From contig JAJEKV010000008.1 in NCBI GenBank assembly GCA_021234155.1, positions 13,623,912-13,687,911 of the forward strand: a stretch of 64,000 nucleotides of DNA. The letters run 5' to 3'. The stretch's first letter is position 1. Each line of letters begins with the position of its first letter. The notes under the pieces were generated by a model. It saw nothing but the letters and a program-made list of their open reading frames with translations. It was not told the origin of the DNA and ran no database searches. The stretch is from Isoetes taiwanensis. Lineage: Eukaryota > Streptophyta > Lycopodiopsida > Isoetales > Isoetaceae. Positions 11,841 through 21,250 of the stretch are shown piece after piece. The position numbers and the translations under genes are program-made.

Positions 11841-12596
11841 AGCCTAGCTTGATTTCATTGCTATCCATATATCCTACTCTTGAGGTTGGGGATCAAATTC
11901 TTACAAAGAAGGTATCAGAAAATGGTGATTTAATATTCAAAGTCCCCTTTTTGTTTTACTCATTTCACTGTTGTTTTGATTTACATTTGTAGGTTACTTA
12001 CCATTTCAAAAGACCAGCTATAAATGACATTGTCATTTTTAAACCTTCTGAGGTGCACATGTACCATTGAACTGAACTTAAATAGGCGTGTCCAGATATC
12101 TAAATTTCTTACAATCCTCTATGGGAAGGTGGTCAGCACTCTTCATTAAAAGAATAATAGTTGCTAAGGAAGGTGATACTTTGGAGGTAATATAGATGGA
12201 ATCATGCAAGTTTTTGTTGAATACTTTGCAATCAAGCTTTTGTTGAATACTTTGTAATCGTAATCTTTGTTCAGGTTCGCAATGGTCACCTTATAGTCAA
12301 TTTGCAATGAAAATTTTAATGATGAGACGTCTTTCTACGAGATGAGTTTACTTATAAGTATAATGCCAATGAGACTTACTATGCTAGCTTTTGAACTAGC
12401 ACATTATTTTGAAAGAATTGTATCTTTGAATCTATACAATTTTGATGTCCATCTACATACAGAAATACAGTGAACATTGCGCAGCACGTTCCTAATGGAT
12501 GTGTCTTTGTCATGGGAGATAATCGAAATAATAGCTATGATTCCCATGTATGCAATGATGTAGGAGCTTATAAACCACTGGAGTAAGACATATAGC
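11841..12596 (+). pseudogene. Plastid-type signal peptidase I, five exon-like pieces (probably broken)
   Basis: This family (S26; thylakoidal or plastidic signal peptidase) cleaves transit or signal peptides at the membrane with a Ser-Lys dyad. Pieces: 11,841-11,911, flanked by 'gcag' and 'gtatc', encodes 'SIYPTLEVGD', with the catalytic Ser. 11,993-12,052 encodes 'TYHFKRPAINDIVIFKP'. About 12,137-12,186 encodes 'LFIKRIIVAKEGDTLE', with the catalytic Lys. About 12,275-12,350 encodes 'VRNGHLIVN'. 12,471-12,594 encodes 'GCVFVMGDNRNNSYDSH', the conserved box E. Most borders are GT or AG. Problems: a stop or frame slip after 'VRNGHLIVN', a phase mismatch before the Lys exon, and a diverged C-terminal end. 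The usual N-terminal transmembrane exon is not seen. The box E exon tail is duplicated at 18,923-19,049. Confidence 0.82.
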
Positions 12597-12658
12597 CCAG
12601 GCTAATGCCATTCTAAAAGACCGTAATAGCATTACTTCGTTCACTCTAATGTCTAATG
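12533..12658. repeat. Left copy of a ~126 bp flank duplication
   Basis: Begins 'gctatgattcccatg' and ends 'ctctaatgtctaatg', directly against the TG start of the left LTR. The right copy is at 18,923-19,049. By eye, more than nine in ten positions agree. Confidence 0.88.
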
Positions 12659-13145
12659 TGTTAACAAACTCTCACTTTGATAACATATAGATTCTCATCT
12701 AAGAAATAAGCTTGAAACTTTCCAATAAACATTCAAGTAGAATGAGAACTCACCCAAGCACTCTCTAAATATGCATTCCAATTCACCTCAGAAGCCTCTT
12801 CCGTTGTTGCTCGGATCTCCACAGAAGTTGCTAGATTCGAGAAAATTGATTAGAATGGATTAAAATGCAATGCACTTGTCGTAAATAGGATCGAGAATCA
12901 ATGGGATTTCTCACCAGGAGGACCTGGCAGCCATGATAAACGCTTTGAACCGAAAAGCACGGAGCAGGAAACCCTGAGCAATTCGATGCTCTCTAATCTA
13001 AAACGACCCATTTAGGGTCCGAAAACCGTTGCACTTAGGTGCGGCAAGAAGTTCTGTCAAAAACAGGTTGGAAGCTGCTTGACCCAATTCGATTTTGCTT
13101 ACGTTCTTGCTTAATTAGGTTTTCTTAATGAAATTTGCTTAAGAC

Positions 13146-13656
13146 ATTTATTGCCTCCATTCGCACAGGGGCACATCATCTTCGAATTGAGACATGTATA
13201 TGGATTGGTGAGCCACGTCAGAACAGGCTTTGTCAATGCTGCCAAATGGGAGTCATTGAGGATGAATCTCATACCCTTCAAAGTTGCCCAGCATATGATC
13301 AAATCCGGACGCGTTATGCTGAGTTGGTCAGGCCTGGTCAGCCGCTACATGTGACATTGAGCACGGCATCCGTACGGGTGCTAGGATCATACCTTCAGGA
13401 GGTCATGGACATGCGAGATCAGCTATGTCCTCAGGCACGCGCTTGACATGTACATACACATTTATTTCCTAATGATGTATACTTGTACAGTTTGACAGCA
13501 TTCTTATTACTCCCACGGTTTTTCCCTCGAAAACCCTTCGGGGCGAGGGTTTTTTAACCCGGACAATAATAAGTTTGCTGCGCTCCTCTGGGTCCCATAG
13601 GCCGATTGGTCTCAGTGGACGATAAAAAACTATTCTTATTCTTATTCTTATTTATT
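13146..13656 (+). mobile_element. 5'-truncated LINE with 7 bp target duplication
   Basis: The element body is 13,153-13,649. The sequence 'atttatt' stands on both sides (13,146-13,152 and 13,650-13,656) and only once in the empty site in LTR B (18,485-18,491). The body carries the last part of ORF2, a 3' UTR with 'ggtttttccctcgaaaaccc' and the end 'gtggacgataaaaaac' followed by (tattct)n. This is a textbook target-primed insertion, and it dates the LINE as younger than the LTR pair. Confidence 0.93.
13153..13446 (+). CDS. LINE ORF2 C-terminal end with zinc-binding motif
   Basis: About 97 residues. The 'RQNRLCQCC' and 'IEDESHTLQSCPAY' segments match the Cys-rich end of non-LTR ORF2 proteins (RVT zinc-binding type: C-x2-C, then H-x4-C), which follow the reverse transcriptase and help bind template RNA. 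The frame opens upstream in LTR sequence, so the ATG at 13,135 is not native. Truncated copy, no activity expected. Confidence 0.8.
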   Translation, partial: ASIRTGAHHLRIETCIWIGEPRQNRLCQCCQMGVIEDESHTLQSCPAYDQIRTRYAELVRPGQPLHVTLSTASVRVLGSYLQEVMDMRDQLCPQARA

Positions 13657-14067
13657 ATTGTTTAGCCATTATTATATTATTACGTGAGGGAGACAAAATG
13701 CACTTGAAAACGCATCAACAATATTACGACAACAACCTCTTCTATTCAAATCTCCCTAAACTCATAACAACGTCCTTGCTCCTTATATAGTATGGAGAAA
13801 CAATCTCCACCGTTCATAGTTTTGCCACATGGTGCAAGCGCAATAGATACTTCAACCTTTAAACATTAAAGTCTACTTTAAATTCTAACTTCCAATGTCT
13901 ACTTTATGCTAGTAACTTCAATACTCAATTTCATAGTTCAGAAACCTAAGAGTGATGTCGTTTGAAGTGCCGATCCACGTTCATCGTCTTCATAGGCCTC
14001 TAACACCGCATTCTCAGCTTCCTCGGTTGCTTGCATCTCCACATCTTCCTCTTTGTTTCTCTTATCA

Positions 14068-14589
14068 TTATTCCCCATTTTTGTGGAGAGCAACCACTCT
14101 CCACCTTCCCGCAGCATCAACAAGAACATGCTTGTAATTCCGGTAGAATGTGTAGATCTCTTTTCGTCGCTTACCATGGGCTGCAGCTTTCGGATCAGAA
14201 TATGCCGAAGCAGCATTAATAAGAACTCCTGTTTCAGCCATCTTCTCGAACAAAGCAATAAGAAGAGATGGTAAATGATTTGCTTTTAAGAATAGTGCGG
14301 TATCCATCTTTGTTTTCCTGCAAGACAAGTTTGGATTGATATTGATCAATGTGTCCTTAGCACTAGCATGTGGAGTGCTGATAATTTCCAGCAATTTAGC
14401 AAATTTTGCTACTTCATAAGCAACTGGATCTGGACTGAACTGTGTTGTTTTCACAAAAGCTTGTAAGTTATGAACTATGGTTTTTGTATCAGACCAATCT
14501 TGACCAGGAATTATAATCCAATTGGCTTTATTTTCAATCAAGGAAAACCTGCGTCGGAATCTAGGATCAAAGTTAGCACTGTTTTGCAA
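14068..14589 (-). CDS. gag C-terminal part of the LTR element
   Basis: Frame of 173 residues. No zinc knuckle (CX2CX4HX4C) is present. Starts 'MQNSANFDPRFRRRF', with a helix-rich middle and the end 'YRNYKHVLVDAAGRWR'. A neighbouring frame (13,938-14,258) takes up 'NDKRNKEEDVEMQATEEAEN' across the LTR border, and the same acidic phrase lies in LTR B (about 18,800-18,919). It follows the gag core on the same strand about 225 bp downstream, broken by frame shifts. Function beyond a structural gag role is unknown. Confidence 0.5.
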   Translation of the reverse strand: MQNSANFDPRFRRRFSLIENKANWIIIPGQDWSDTKTIVHNLQAFVKTTQFSPDPVAYEVAKFAKLLEIISTPHASAKDTLININPNLSCRKTKMDTALFLKANHLPSLLIALFEKMAETGVLINAASAYSDPKAAAHGKRRKEIYTFYRNYKHVLVDAAGRWRVVALHKNGE

Positions 14590-14814
14590 AGATGCTGGTG
14601 CATTCTGGAAGTAAGTGGATGTCTCAGGATCATCTAAGAAGTTCTTCCTCTATTCACCAGAAGTGGCAGGTTTATATGATGGCAAACACAAGAAAGTCTC
14701 AGGATATGTAAGCACAGATTTCGATGGTAATGTTTGCAAGCCAGCAACCTTAGCTCTAAGTCTGATATTTTCAGATTTTACTTCATCGAAGTTTTGCACA
14801 AGCTTTGGGGATTT

Positions 14815-15640
14815 CTATCGAAAATTAGCTTTTTGCTTCTCCAATTGTTGAATGATACCATTGGCACGATCAACTTGCTGTTGAATATCAGTATATTTCG
14901 AAGCAAAAAGCTCAGCATCTTCTTTCTTGGCTTGAAGTTCGCTTTGCATCTCTTTTACTCCTTTAATCTCTTGAGATACTTTCTTTTGTACCAACGAATC
15001 TAATTCAGGTCTGTACTTGTCTTTTTCTGAGCGAAAAATGCCAATAACCATTGCAGCCCTTGTAACTGCCTTTTCCAAGGTATTTAAGTCTTCTAATTCC
15101 AGTTGCTGCCTTATGCGCAAGGGAAATCCTTCTACAAACCATGCAACTATATCGCTTGTTCGTGGTTTTGGATCCATTTGGTTGACCAACTCTAAAACTC
15201 TTATGGAAAAATGCCTTGGATGCTCATTGGGCCTGATTTGGATACAACGAAGTTCATCCCTAAGCTCTTTGTCAGTTAGAGTAGTTTGGAATAAACTCAA
15301 AAAAGTAGTTTTCATGTCATTCCATGAAGTAAAGATGGTCTGTAAATTGCTGATCCAGTCAGCAGGTTTACCCTCCAAAGTGGTAGAGAAAAGACTTATC
15401 CTCTGATCGTCAGAGTCTTGTCCATTAAAGACACTAATTTTCTCAAATTGGCAAACATGCGTTTTGGCTTGAGCCTCAGATATTTTTCCAGAGCCATACT
15501 TGGGATAATCAATATAAGGTTTTGATGTAAGTTTGGTTCCCATTGAAAATATACCTTGAATGTCAGGCAATATTTCAGATGGTCTTTCTAAAGCTAATTT
15601 TTTAAGCTCTCTCTTGTTCTAGGTTTGCACCTAATAACTC
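14815..15640 (-). CDS. gag core (retrotransposon gag domain) with coiled-coil tail
   Basis: The ATG-started frame runs 15,570-14,815 (251 aa). Coding similarity goes further upstream (to about 15,640, 'LKKLALERPSEILPDIQGIF') without an obvious start. Residues about 45-150 carry the Ty3-type gag signature: 'FNGQDSDDQRISLFSTTLEG', 'ADWISNL', 'RHFSIRVLELVNQMDP' and 'IVAWFVEGFP'. The C-terminal 80 residues are Lys/Glu/Gln-rich and look like a coiled coil ('MQSELQAKKEDAELFA'). It would form the particle shell that packages element RNA. No pol follows, so it would rely on another element for the enzymes. Confidence 0.8.
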
Positions 15641-15832
15641 AAGATTTCCTTTGGATTAGTGGCTGAAATTTGGCCACATGATAGAATCTTATATTATAAT
15701 GTTATACCGTAAGTCTTGGATTGGATCAAGCCCTAATTTGAATGGCCGAGATCATGTAGGTGCATCCAAAGGCCGAGATTTCTCGCACAACTTCCTACCA
15801 CCGTGATTGATCATATTTTGACCTCTTATGGG

Positions 15833-17690
15833 GAAAGGGTAAAGAAAACGGGGGAAAAAGAAAAAGGGAGGAGGAAAGAGAGAATGTGAAGGGGCAAAAA
15901 GGCACGGGGAAAAGGGAAAAAGAGAAAGGGAAAAGGGTGGAATAAGAGAAGGGAAAAATGCATGGGAAAAGGGAAAGGGAAAGAAAAAATCAAAAGGGGA
16001 CGGGGGAAGGGAACCTGAGAAAATGACACGAGGAAAAGGGGAAGAGGTAAAGGGGAAAAGGGAAGGGGAAATGGCATAGGAGAAAGGGAAAGAAAGGGAA
16101 AAGGGTCAAGAATGGGAAAAGGAAGGAAAAAGAAAAAGGGCATGGGAAAAGGAAAGGGAAAAAGAGCATGCTAAAAAGGAGAAAAAGGAAAAGGGTAAGG
16201 AAAGAAGAAAAGGGAAAGGAAAAATGGCATGGGAAAGGAAAAGAGAGAGGTAAAGGGAAGCAAAAAGGGGCACCGAGAAAAAGAAAAGAGTGAAAGGTTG
16301 GGAAAATGAGGAAAAGGGCAGGGACAAGGGGGAACAAGAGAAGGGAAAGGAAAAAGGGCATAGCAAAAGGTGAAAGCAGAAAGAAAAATGGAAGGGCAAA
16401 GGAGGAAATGGAACCTGAAAAAAGGGCATTAGACAAAGGGAATAGGGAAATGAGAAAAGGGAAAGGGGAAACGGTACGAGAAAGAAAGGAAAGAGAAAAA
16501 GGGTGAAGAAAGGGAAAAAAGGAAGCAAAAAAAGACATGAAAAAAAAAAGGAAAGAGGGGAAGGGTGGGAGAAAATAGGAAAACGGGCATAGAAAAAAAG
16601 GAAAGAGAAACAATGTGGGAAGGGCATGGGAAAAGAAAAGGAAGGGAGAAAGGGTGAAGGAAAGGTAAAAAGGGCACAGGTAAAAGAGAAAGAGGGAAAG
16701 GATCGGGAAAGGTGGAAAACAGAAAGGAAAAAATCTATCATGAAAAGGGAAAGGGCAAAGGTTGAGAAAAGGAAAAGAGGGAAAGGATCAGAAAAGGAGG
16801 AAAAAAAGGAGGGCGAAAAGGGGAACAGGAGAAGCGTGAGGAGCAAGGAATTGAAAAAGAGGAAGAGGAAAAGGAAAAGGGGCACGGGAAAAAAGGGAAG
16901 AGAGAGAGAGTGAGGAAAAAGGAAAAAGAGCAGAGGAAATGAGAAAAGGGGAAAGTGGAAAAGGGAAAAGGAGGAGAGGATGGGGAAAAGAGGAAAATGG
17001 GCACATAAAAAGGGTAGAGAAAAGGGAATGGAAAGAGGCATAGGGAAAGAGAAAAGGAAAAAGAAGGGAAAAAGGAAAGGAAAAAAGGGCACGGAGAAAA
17101 GCGAAAGGGTGGCGAAAGAATGAAAAGGGAAGGGAAAGGAAAAGGACGGGGAAAGAGGAGGAGGTAAGGGAAGGAGGGCACGGAGAAAAGCGAAAGGGTG
17201 GCGAAAGAATGAAAAGGGAAGGGAAAGGAAAATGACAGGGGAAAGAGGAGGAGGTAAGGGAAAATGGGCACGAGGAAAAGGGGAGAGGGAAATGGGAAAA
17301 GAGAAGCGGAAAAGGGCAAGGGATAAAGAGGAAGAGGATGGGAAAATGAAGAAAAAGGGCAAATGAAAAGGTGGGGAAAAGAGAACGAAAAAGGGGCATG
17401 GAAAAAGGGAAAGGGAAAGTGGAAAGGAAAAGAAAAAGGGAAAAATGGGAAAGGGGGGAAATGATGAAAAGGGAAGGGAAAAAATCCGTCAGAAAAAAAA
17501 GGAAAGGGAAAAAGGAAAAGAGGAAAGGGAAGGGAAGTAAAGGAGAAGGGGTAAAAAATGGAAAAAGGAAAGATGGAAAAAAGAAGATGTGTAGGAAAAA
17601 TAAGAAAAAAAGAGAAAAAAGAAAAAGGAAAGTGTATAGAGAAATGAGGGAAAAGGAAAATGCGAAATAGAGCAAAAGGCAAAGGGAACA
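15833..17690. repeat. Purine-only tract of 1.86 kb
   Basis: Nearly every base on the plus strand is A or G. Rare C/T occur mostly in a recurring 'gggca(c/t)ggg' word spaced every 30-100 bp. At 17,087-17,264 an 89 bp unit occurs twice in tandem. All long open frames here (up to 418 aa on the minus strand) are Phe/Ser/Pro/Leu low-complexity artefacts. Likely grown by slippage and unequal exchange. Mirror-symmetric purine runs could form triplex DNA (inference). Confidence 0.95.
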
Positions 17691-17999
17691 GGAAGGGTGT
17701 CGAATGCACAAAAGCCTCTTAAAGCTCAGTAATGTTGGGCTTGGTTTCTATTATATTAGATTTATGAAAAGGAGTCTGAGCTGAATAGATTTTCGTCCAC
17801 ACATATTTCTAATTTATGCCCAGCAACGCTGGGCACCATTACTAGTGCTCGAATATCTAATTGCCCATCAAGTTTCATGAGAATCTAAGAACTTTAACTT
17901 GGTCAAATTACTACTGTATCAGGTCAGAATTTCAGCCTGTTCTTCTTTACAAAATAGAATTGGAAAAGCTAAGGAGAGTCCCGGCAATGGAACAAAAAA
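17691..17999. other. Internal non-coding part of the gag-only element next to its 5' LTR
   Basis: About 300 bp between the purine tract and LTR B. The primer-binding site should lie at its right edge (minus strand, just past 18,000), where 'tgttccattgccggga' follows a T run. I cannot match this to a tRNA 3' end. Confidence 0.5.
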
Positions 18000-18922
18000 T
18001 GTTAACAAACTCTCACTTTGATAACATATAGATTCTCATCTAAGAAATAAGCTTGAAACTTTCCAATAAACATTCAAGTAAAATGAGAACTCACCCAAGA
18101 ACTCTCCAAATATGCATTCCAATTCACCTCAGAAGCCTCTTCCGTTGTGGCTTGGATCTCCACAGAAGTTGCTAGATATGAGCAAATTGATTAGAATGGA
18201 TTAAAATGCAATGCACTTGCTGTAAATAGGATCAGAATCAATGGGATTTCTCATCAGGAGAACTCGTGGCAGCCATGATAAAAGCTTTGAACCGAAAGCC
18301 TGGAGAGGAAACCCTGAGCAATTCGATGCTCTCTAATCCAAAACGACCCATTTGGGGTCCGAAAACCGTTGCATTTAGGTGCGGCAAGAAGTTCTGGTCA
18401 AAACAGTTGGAATCCGCTTGACCCAATTCGATTTTGCTTACGTTCTTGCTTAATTAGGTTTTCTTAATGAAATTTGCTTAAGACATTTATTATTGTTTAG
18501 CCATTATTATATTATTACGTGAGGGAGACAAAATGCACTTGAAAACGCATTAACATATTACGACAACAACCTCTTCGATTCAAATCTCCCTAGACTCACA
18601 ACAACGTTCTTGCTCCTTATATAGTATGGCGAAACAATCTCCACCGTTCATAGTTTTGCCACATGGCGCAAGCACAATAAATAACTTCAACCTTTAAACA
18701 TTAAAATCTACTTTAAATTCCAACTTCCAACGTCTAGTTTATCCTAGTAACTTTAATACTCATTTTCATAGTTCAGAAACCTAAGGGCAATGTCATTTGA
18801 AGTGCCGATCTTCATCACGTTCATCGTCTTCATCCAGATCGAACATGGCCTCTAACACCGCATTCTCAGCTTCCTCGGTTGCTTGCGTCTCCACATCTTC
18901 CTCTTTGTTTCTCTTATCATCA
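18000..18922 (-). repeat. LTR B (5' LTR of the gag-only element)
   Basis: Complete LTR, TG...CA in both readings. It shows the empty site for the LINE ('gacatttattattg'). The TATA box on the minus strand is near 18,617-18,630. Confidence 0.88.
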
Positions 18923-19049
18923 GCTATGATTCCCATGTATGCAACGATGTAGGAGGTTATAAACCACTGGAGTAAGACACATAATGCATGCTAATGCCTC
19001 ATTCTAAAAGACCGTAATCGCATTACTTCGTTCACTCTAATGTCTAATG
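18923..19049. repeat. Right copy of the ~126 bp flank duplication
   Basis: Starts directly after the CA of LTR B with 'gctatgattcccatg', part of the signal peptidase box E exon, and ends 'ctctaatgtctaatg'. Beyond it the sequence differs from LTR A, so the match stops exactly where the element begins on the other side. Confidence 0.88.
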
Positions 19050-19246
19050 CAGTATGCTCTTTTATGTCATGAAATTCTTTGGCGACAAATTCTGAGTAGA
19101 ACTTATTGGATTTAGTCAGATGTGCAAGACTTTTGATTTGGAGCGAAATTTCCTCAACTTTAAGAAGAGCCAACAATTGACAATAAGGAAACCAATAATT
19201 GCCAATAAACTCACTTTTGTGAATGTGAGTTTTAGTAGTAAGTTGG
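19050..19246. other. Short spacer between the two LTR elements
   Basis: Read on the minus strand it stays open (part of 18,991-19,275), with phrases such as 'GNYWFPYCQLLALLKVEE' and 'FYSEFVAKEFHDIKEH'. The product is unrecognised, possibly gag-like. It ends in 'gttgg', the target duplication of the gypsy element. Confidence 0.4.
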
Positions 19247-19833
19247 TGTTTGGGGTCTGGGTTCGAACGCCGCAAGACAAGACTCCGTGAGGACCCTTGA
19301 TCTATCAGAGAACCGGGACTATGTCACACGGATTTGCAAGAAAAAGAACAAGAAGAAGAAAAACGTAACAAAGAGAACAATGAGAGGAAAATGATAAGCT
19401 TCCTTGATATCAATGATGAACATACATGAGCTCTCACAATCGAGAGAAGACTGAAAAGAGACAAGACTCAAAACTCATCTAAAAACTCATGTGCTAGCTC
19501 TACTCATATATATAGTACAATGGCCTTTGGCCCAATATAGACACTCTGACTGATCTCGGTGCCGACTCCTGGAAGGAGGCCTGATTTGCAGGAATGTTGG
19601 CGGTGCCTCTTGAAGTGCCTAGAATCACGATTGACGCTGAAGCGGGCGGTGACGGGCCGCCACTTGTCCGAAGCGGCGCCTTCTGTTGACGGACGCAGCT
19701 TTGATCAAGCGGTGGTCTGCGGGTGGTCTTCTGTTGGCCTTGGACGACCGAATTGCCAGTCTGTGGATCCTTGAGCTTGACTTGGTCCGTCGTATGCATG
19801 AATAGTCCTGTACCAGGAGGCACAGGACTAACA
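19247..19833 (-). repeat. Gypsy 3' LTR
   Basis: The minus-strand TATA box 'ctatatatatgag' lies at about 19,505-19,517, which fits U3-R-U5 order in the minus reading. The outer end holds a tRNA T-arm-like phrase 'gggttcgaacgcc', also in the other LTR. Confidence 0.92.
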
Positions 19834-19850
19834 CTCCCCCCCACCAAACG
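19834..19850 (-). promoter_or_regulatory. Polypurine tract of the gypsy element
   Basis: The minus strand reads 'ggtgggggggag' directly before the TGTTAG start of the 3' LTR. This is the expected site for plus-strand priming in reverse transcription. Confidence 0.8.
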
Positions 19851-21250
19851 ACACTCAGAGTGAAGAAAAGGAGGAGTGTTGAGGCCAAGGGCAGGATCTG
19901 CATCAATGAGAAAACGAGATCGCACCATGTCTTCAAGGGCGATGGGCGCCTGAAGAAACAAACCGACATTCCATGAGCGTGCAGTCTGAGGCCGGGGCAC
20001 CGGACGCCGGCATTCGATTGCAAGAAAAATGGGACGCCGCCGATTTAAGGAGCTGAGCAAGATGCATTTTAGAGCAGCACAAAACCCGCTTGAAGGTGGA
20101 TCGGCGATCTCGGTGAGGTGGCGATTCGTGCAAGAAGGTGTCAATACCATGTAGCGCATCGCCAGGCGTTGCCAACCACACCATTAGCAATATAGATCCA
20201 ATTAGTGGTGTTATCAAGAGTGGCACCCTCCTCCCAATGGGAGCGGCGAACAAAACGGGGGATCCCACCGGAGATCCGAGAGATCTGAGGTGGAGTCCAT
20301 CCAAAGATGGCCATCCATGACCTTTGTCCAAAAGGGGAGACGCCAATCGTCGAGTCGTGAACTGGGGCGGGAGGAACCTCGGGGCATGGAGGAACACCCA
20401 GGGAAGCATAGGGAGAGGGAACCATGCCCGCGGGCGGGTGGCCGAGCCTGCTCCCTAATTCAATCGGCAAGGGCCGGATCAAGAGCTTTACACCAACGAT
20501 CCCGCATGCAGGCGCAGAGTGGAGAGTTGACAGGAGGGCTATCCTGTACTGGGGGGACCGCCTTTGCTATCCGGAAGAGCACGAATTGATTGTAACCGCG
20601 AGGTGTTGCATATAAATTTGTGCATAGGGAAGATCCTCGGATGTCCCGGATACTTCCTTATTTGTTGCAAAACTTCCGCTTTGCGAGAGAGGTAAATGAT
20701 GTGCAAGCTCGCATGTACTCTTGATGAAGAGCGTGTGTCCGAGCATGATCAGCCAGTAGGGGTTGTTATCCCCAAGCAACCATTGAAGGGTGGGGTCACC
20801 CCGATAGTTCCGTGGTGGCCCATCCCGAAATCTCTCCGTATCACTCGGATAGAAATCATGAAAAATGTAAGCCATGGGCTGAACAACTCAAGGTGATGAA
20901 ATCCGGATCTTCGCGGGAATGAGATCAAAGACTAAAAGGGCACAGCGGACACCTTTGTCTTCAATAGAGTTCTGCCAAATCAAGAAAAAAATCTGCGGTC
21001 TTGCAAATGGAATATCCACGGACCATCAGCCCCATGCCACTTCGGAAAGAAAGAGGTGGCGGCGGGCAACCACATAATCCGTGATAGCGTGAAGGAACCG
21101 GGAAATCAACAGCAAAGGTTGCTAACGATGGTGATATAGCCGCCCGTTTGGTTCGAGCCTCATCGCCAGACCGAATAGCGTCTTTGTCAGAAGCCGTTGT
21201 TCGAGGTCACGGATCCCCGTGGTCCTTTTCTAACGGAAGGCGGGATCGGG
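19851..21250 (-). other. 3' internal region of the gypsy element, broken frames
   Basis: Minus-strand frames (20,141-20,482 and 20,567-20,875) give phrases such as 'QRSWMAIFGWTPPQI' and 'FYPSDTERFRDGPPRNYRGD'. No family is recognised. Could be the tail of an additional reading frame between integrase and LTR, or untranslated sequence. Confidence 0.4.

Larger units (their letters stand above)
12659..14070 (-). repeat. LTR A (3' LTR of the gag-only element), interrupted by a LINE
   Basis: Matches LTR B over its whole length except for the 497 bp LINE at 13,153-13,649. Ends in 'ta' where LTR B has 'ca'. The TATA box on the minus strand is near 13,780-13,792. Confidence 0.88.
12659..18922 (-). 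mobile_element. Non-autonomous gag-only LTR retrotransposon
   Basis: Two direct repeats of 908-923 bp (after removing a nested LINE from the left one) bound the element. Read on the minus strand they start TGATGAT and end GTTAACA, so they have the TG...CA form, and each holds a TATA box 'actatataagga'. Between them are a gag frame (15.6-14.07 kb, minus) and a 1.86 kb purine tract lying between the upstream LTR and gag. No protease, RT or integrase is present. The gag frame runs straight into the downstream LTR. There is no 5 bp target duplication; instead about 126 bp is duplicated on the two sides. The primer-binding site is unclear. Confidence 0.75.

Noticed and set aside
15826-17711. Very long open frames (up to 418 aa) on the minus strand and Lys/Arg/Glu/Gly-rich frames on the plus strand
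   Set aside because: They come from the purine-only tract: low-complexity Phe/Ser/Pro/Leu or Lys/Arg/Glu/Gly strings without domain structure.
19247-19290. T-arm-like 'gggttcgaacgcc' at the LTR end as a tRNA gene
   Set aside because: No cloverleaf around it. It is present in both LTRs and belongs to the LTR terminus.
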